Origin: Rhodoferax sp.
GTDB taxonomy: Bacteria > Pseudomonadota > Gammaproteobacteria > Burkholderiales > Burkholderiaceae_C
Reading direction: 5' to 3'
Assembly: GCA_023231075.1 (NCBI GenBank)
Contig: JALNWC010000177.1
Location: forward strand, 1 to 6,179
Length of the DNA: 6,179 bases
In this document: positions 4,876-6,179 of the stretch, piece by piece
Position numbering within the stretch: the stretch's first letter is position 1
Layout: every line of letters starts with the position of its first letter
Notes under the pieces: model-generated
The model's database searches: none
Told to the model about the DNA's origin: nothing
What the model saw: only the letters and a program-made list of their open reading frames with translations
Made by a program: the position numbers and the translations under genes

Positions 4876-4890
4876 TGTAATTTAGTTACC
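4876..4890. promoter_or_regulatory. HexR-like operator upstream of edd
   Basis: TGTAATTTAGTTACC is an imperfect palindrome (GTAAyTnArTTAC core). It agrees at 13 of 15 positions with the HexR motif as I recall it (TGTAATWWATTACA-like, with an extra central base). It ends 16 bases before the edd ATG, a position suited to repression. HexR, an RpiR-type repressor relieved by 2-keto-3-deoxy-6-phosphogluconate, commonly controls edd. No hexR gene is in the window. Confidence 0.5.
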
Positions 4891-4906
4891 AATTTTTATC
4901 AAAACC

Positions 4907-6179
4907 ATGAAACTTCATGACACCGTGGCCCTGGTCACCGAGCGCATCATCCGGCGCAGTCTGCCCACCCGTGGCGCTTATCTGGCGCGGCTTGAGGCTG
5001 CGCTGCAGCGCCCACCGGGTGCCCAGCGCCTGGGTTGCGCCAATGTGGCCCATGCGTTTGCCGCCTTGCCCGGCAACGACAAGCTGCGTGTGGTGGCCGA
5101 AAAAGCGCCCAACATCGGCATCGTCACGGCCTACAACGACATGTTGTCGGCCCATGCGCCGTTCCAGCATTACCCGGACCTGATCAAGGCCGAAGCGCGC
5201 AAACACGGCGCCACGGCGCAGGTGGCCGGCGGCGTTCCCGCCATGTGCGACGGCGTCACGCAGGGCACGCCGGGCATGGAGCTGAGCCTGTTTTCGCGCG
5301 ACGTGATCGCCATGGCCACGGCGGTGTCGCTGAGTCACGACGTGTTTGCCGGCGCGCTGATGCTGGGCGTGTGCGACAAGATCGTGCCGGGCCTGCTGAT
5401 CGGCGCGCTGCAGTTTGGCCACCTGCCCACGGTGTTTGTGCCAGCCGGGCCCATGACTTCGGGCTTGTCCAACAATGAAAAATCCAAAGTGCGTGAGCAG
5501 GCCGCCCAGGGCCTGGTCGGGCGCACCGAACTGCTGGCGGCCGAATCCGCGGCCTACCACGGCGCCGGCACCTGCACCTTTTACGGCACCGCCAACAGCA
5601 ACCAGATGCTGCTCGAAACCATGGGCCTGCATGTGCCGGGCACCGCCTTCATCAACCCCGGCGCAGATGTGCGCGACGAGCTCACGCGCGAAGCGCTGCG
5701 CACGGTGCTGGGCGGCGCAGATTTCACATGCCCGCCGATAGGCCGGGTGGTCGACGAGCGCTGCATCGTCAACGCCATGGTCGCCTTGCTGGCCACCGGC
5801 GGCTCGACCAATCACCTGATCCACTGGGTGGCGGTGGCGCGCGCGGCCGGCATCGTCATTGACTGGGATGATTTTTCGGCGCTGTCCGATAAGGTGCCGC
5901 TGCTGAGCCGCGTCTATCCCAATGGCAGTGCCGACGTCAACCAGTTCCAGGCGGCCGGTGGCCCCGGCTTCATCATTCGCGAACTGCTCGATGGCGGCTT
6001 CATGCACGCCGATGTGCTGACCAACCGGCCCGGTGGCCTGCGCGAGTACACCGGCATTCCGCGCGCCGCTGAAGATGGCCGCCTGCACTGGGACACCGCC
6101 GCGGCCAGTCAAGATGAATCGGTGGTGCGTCCGGCCAGCAGCCCGTTCAGCGCCAGCGGCGGCCTGAAACTGCTGCGGG
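4907..6179 (+). CDS. edd: 6-phosphogluconate dehydratase (Entner-Doudoroff), 3' end beyond window
   Basis: The enzyme dehydrates 6-phosphogluconate to 2-keto-3-deoxy-6-phosphogluconate in the cytoplasm, using an iron-sulfur cluster. The open frame begins at ATG 4907 (MKLHDTVALVTERIIRRS) and continues for 424 codons off the window end, about 70% of the usual 600 or so residues. IlvD/Edd blocks are clear: GIVTAYNDMLSAHAPFQHYP (71-90), GGVPAMCDGVTQG (108-120), SRDVIAMATAVSLSHDVFAG (130-149), GVCDKIVPGLLIGAL (154-168), GTCTFYGTANSNQMLLE (221-237), and ATGGSTNHLIHW (296-307). Cluster-ligand cysteines are C114, C156 and C223. LHVPGTAFINPG (241-252) points to Edd rather than dihydroxy-acid dehydratase. 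The start has no clear Shine-Dalgarno sequence but matches the family N-terminus. Whether eda follows cannot be seen. A long minus-strand reading frame opposite it is a shadow. Confidence 0.96.
   Translation, partial: MKLHDTVALVTERIIRRSLPTRGAYLARLEAALQRPPGAQRLGCANVAHAFAALPGNDKLRVVAEKAPNIGIVTAYNDMLSAHAPFQHYPDLIKAEARKHGATAQVAGGVPAMCDGVTQGTPGMELSLFSRDVIAMATAVSLSHDVFAGALMLGVCDKIVPGLLIGALQFGHLPTVFVPAGPMTSGLSNNEKSKVREQAAQGLVGRTELLAAESAAYHGAGTCTFYGTANSNQMLLETMGLHVPGTAFINPGADVRDELTREALRTVLGGADFTCPPIGRVVDERCIVNAMVALLATGGSTNHLIHWVAVARAAGIVIDWDDFSALSDKVPLLSRVYPNGSADVNQFQAAGGPGFIIRELLDGGFMHADVLTNRPGGLREYTGIPRAAEDGRLHWDTAAASQDESVVRPASSPFSASGGLKLLR

Noticed and set aside
4886..6112. 408-residue minus-strand open frame
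   Set aside because: It lies antisense to edd, whose plus-strand frame carries the conserved IlvD/Edd motifs and cluster cysteines throughout. The minus-strand product is a low-complexity His/Gly/Arg/Ala-rich string with no recognisable domain, typical of GC-rich antisense frames.

Overview
The window is GC-rich proteobacterial chromosome. The PdxH and Edd sequences, the DUF3149-type small protein and a Fur-family gene divergent from a zinc-type ABC operon together suggest a betaproteobacterium of the order Burkholderiales, probably Comamonadaceae (Rhodoferax/Polaromonas-like). That placement is inferred from protein flavour and has not been searched.

Layout. Positions 1-253 hold no gene. 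They are packed with palindromic repeats: a 56-bp REP-like unit in two tandem copies plus a partial copy at the window edge, and a separate 68-bp double hairpin lying between the copies. From 2989 down to 254 a minus-strand operon runs in the order: a His-rich single-span miniprotein, an ABC ATPase (ZnuC-like), a permease (ZnuB-like) and a periplasmic metal-binding protein (ZnuA-like). The genes overlap or nearly touch. Divergent from it, at 3106-3636, is a Fur-family regulator, most likely Zur. The 116-bp gap between the two units carries two copies of a GCAA-N5-TTGC palindrome, the obvious candidate operators. The likely circuit is that Zur loaded with zinc represses both the uptake operon and itself.

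After the regulator comes a 47-aa membrane miniprotein of the DUF3149 type (3763-3906). It has its own promoter, a near-perfect FNR/ANR box about 62 bases upstream of the predicted transcription start, and a clear intrinsic terminator. A 42-aa hydrophobic reading frame of doubtful status (3994-4122) runs into the end of pdxH (4119-4769, minus), the pyridoxine/pyridoxamine 5'-phosphate oxidase. pdxH may be transcribed as a leaderless message.

Divergent from pdxH, a plus-strand gene starts at 4907 and runs off the window end. It is edd, 6-phosphogluconate dehydratase of the Entner-Doudoroff pathway. A HexR-like palindrome lies just upstream of its start. Most of this gene is opposed by a long antisense reading frame that should not be annotated.

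Most of the window is ordinary housekeeping and metal homeostasis. The less expected items are the His-rich miniprotein leading the zinc operon, the FNR-type control of the DUF3149 gene, and the repeat cluster abutting the znuA stop codon.
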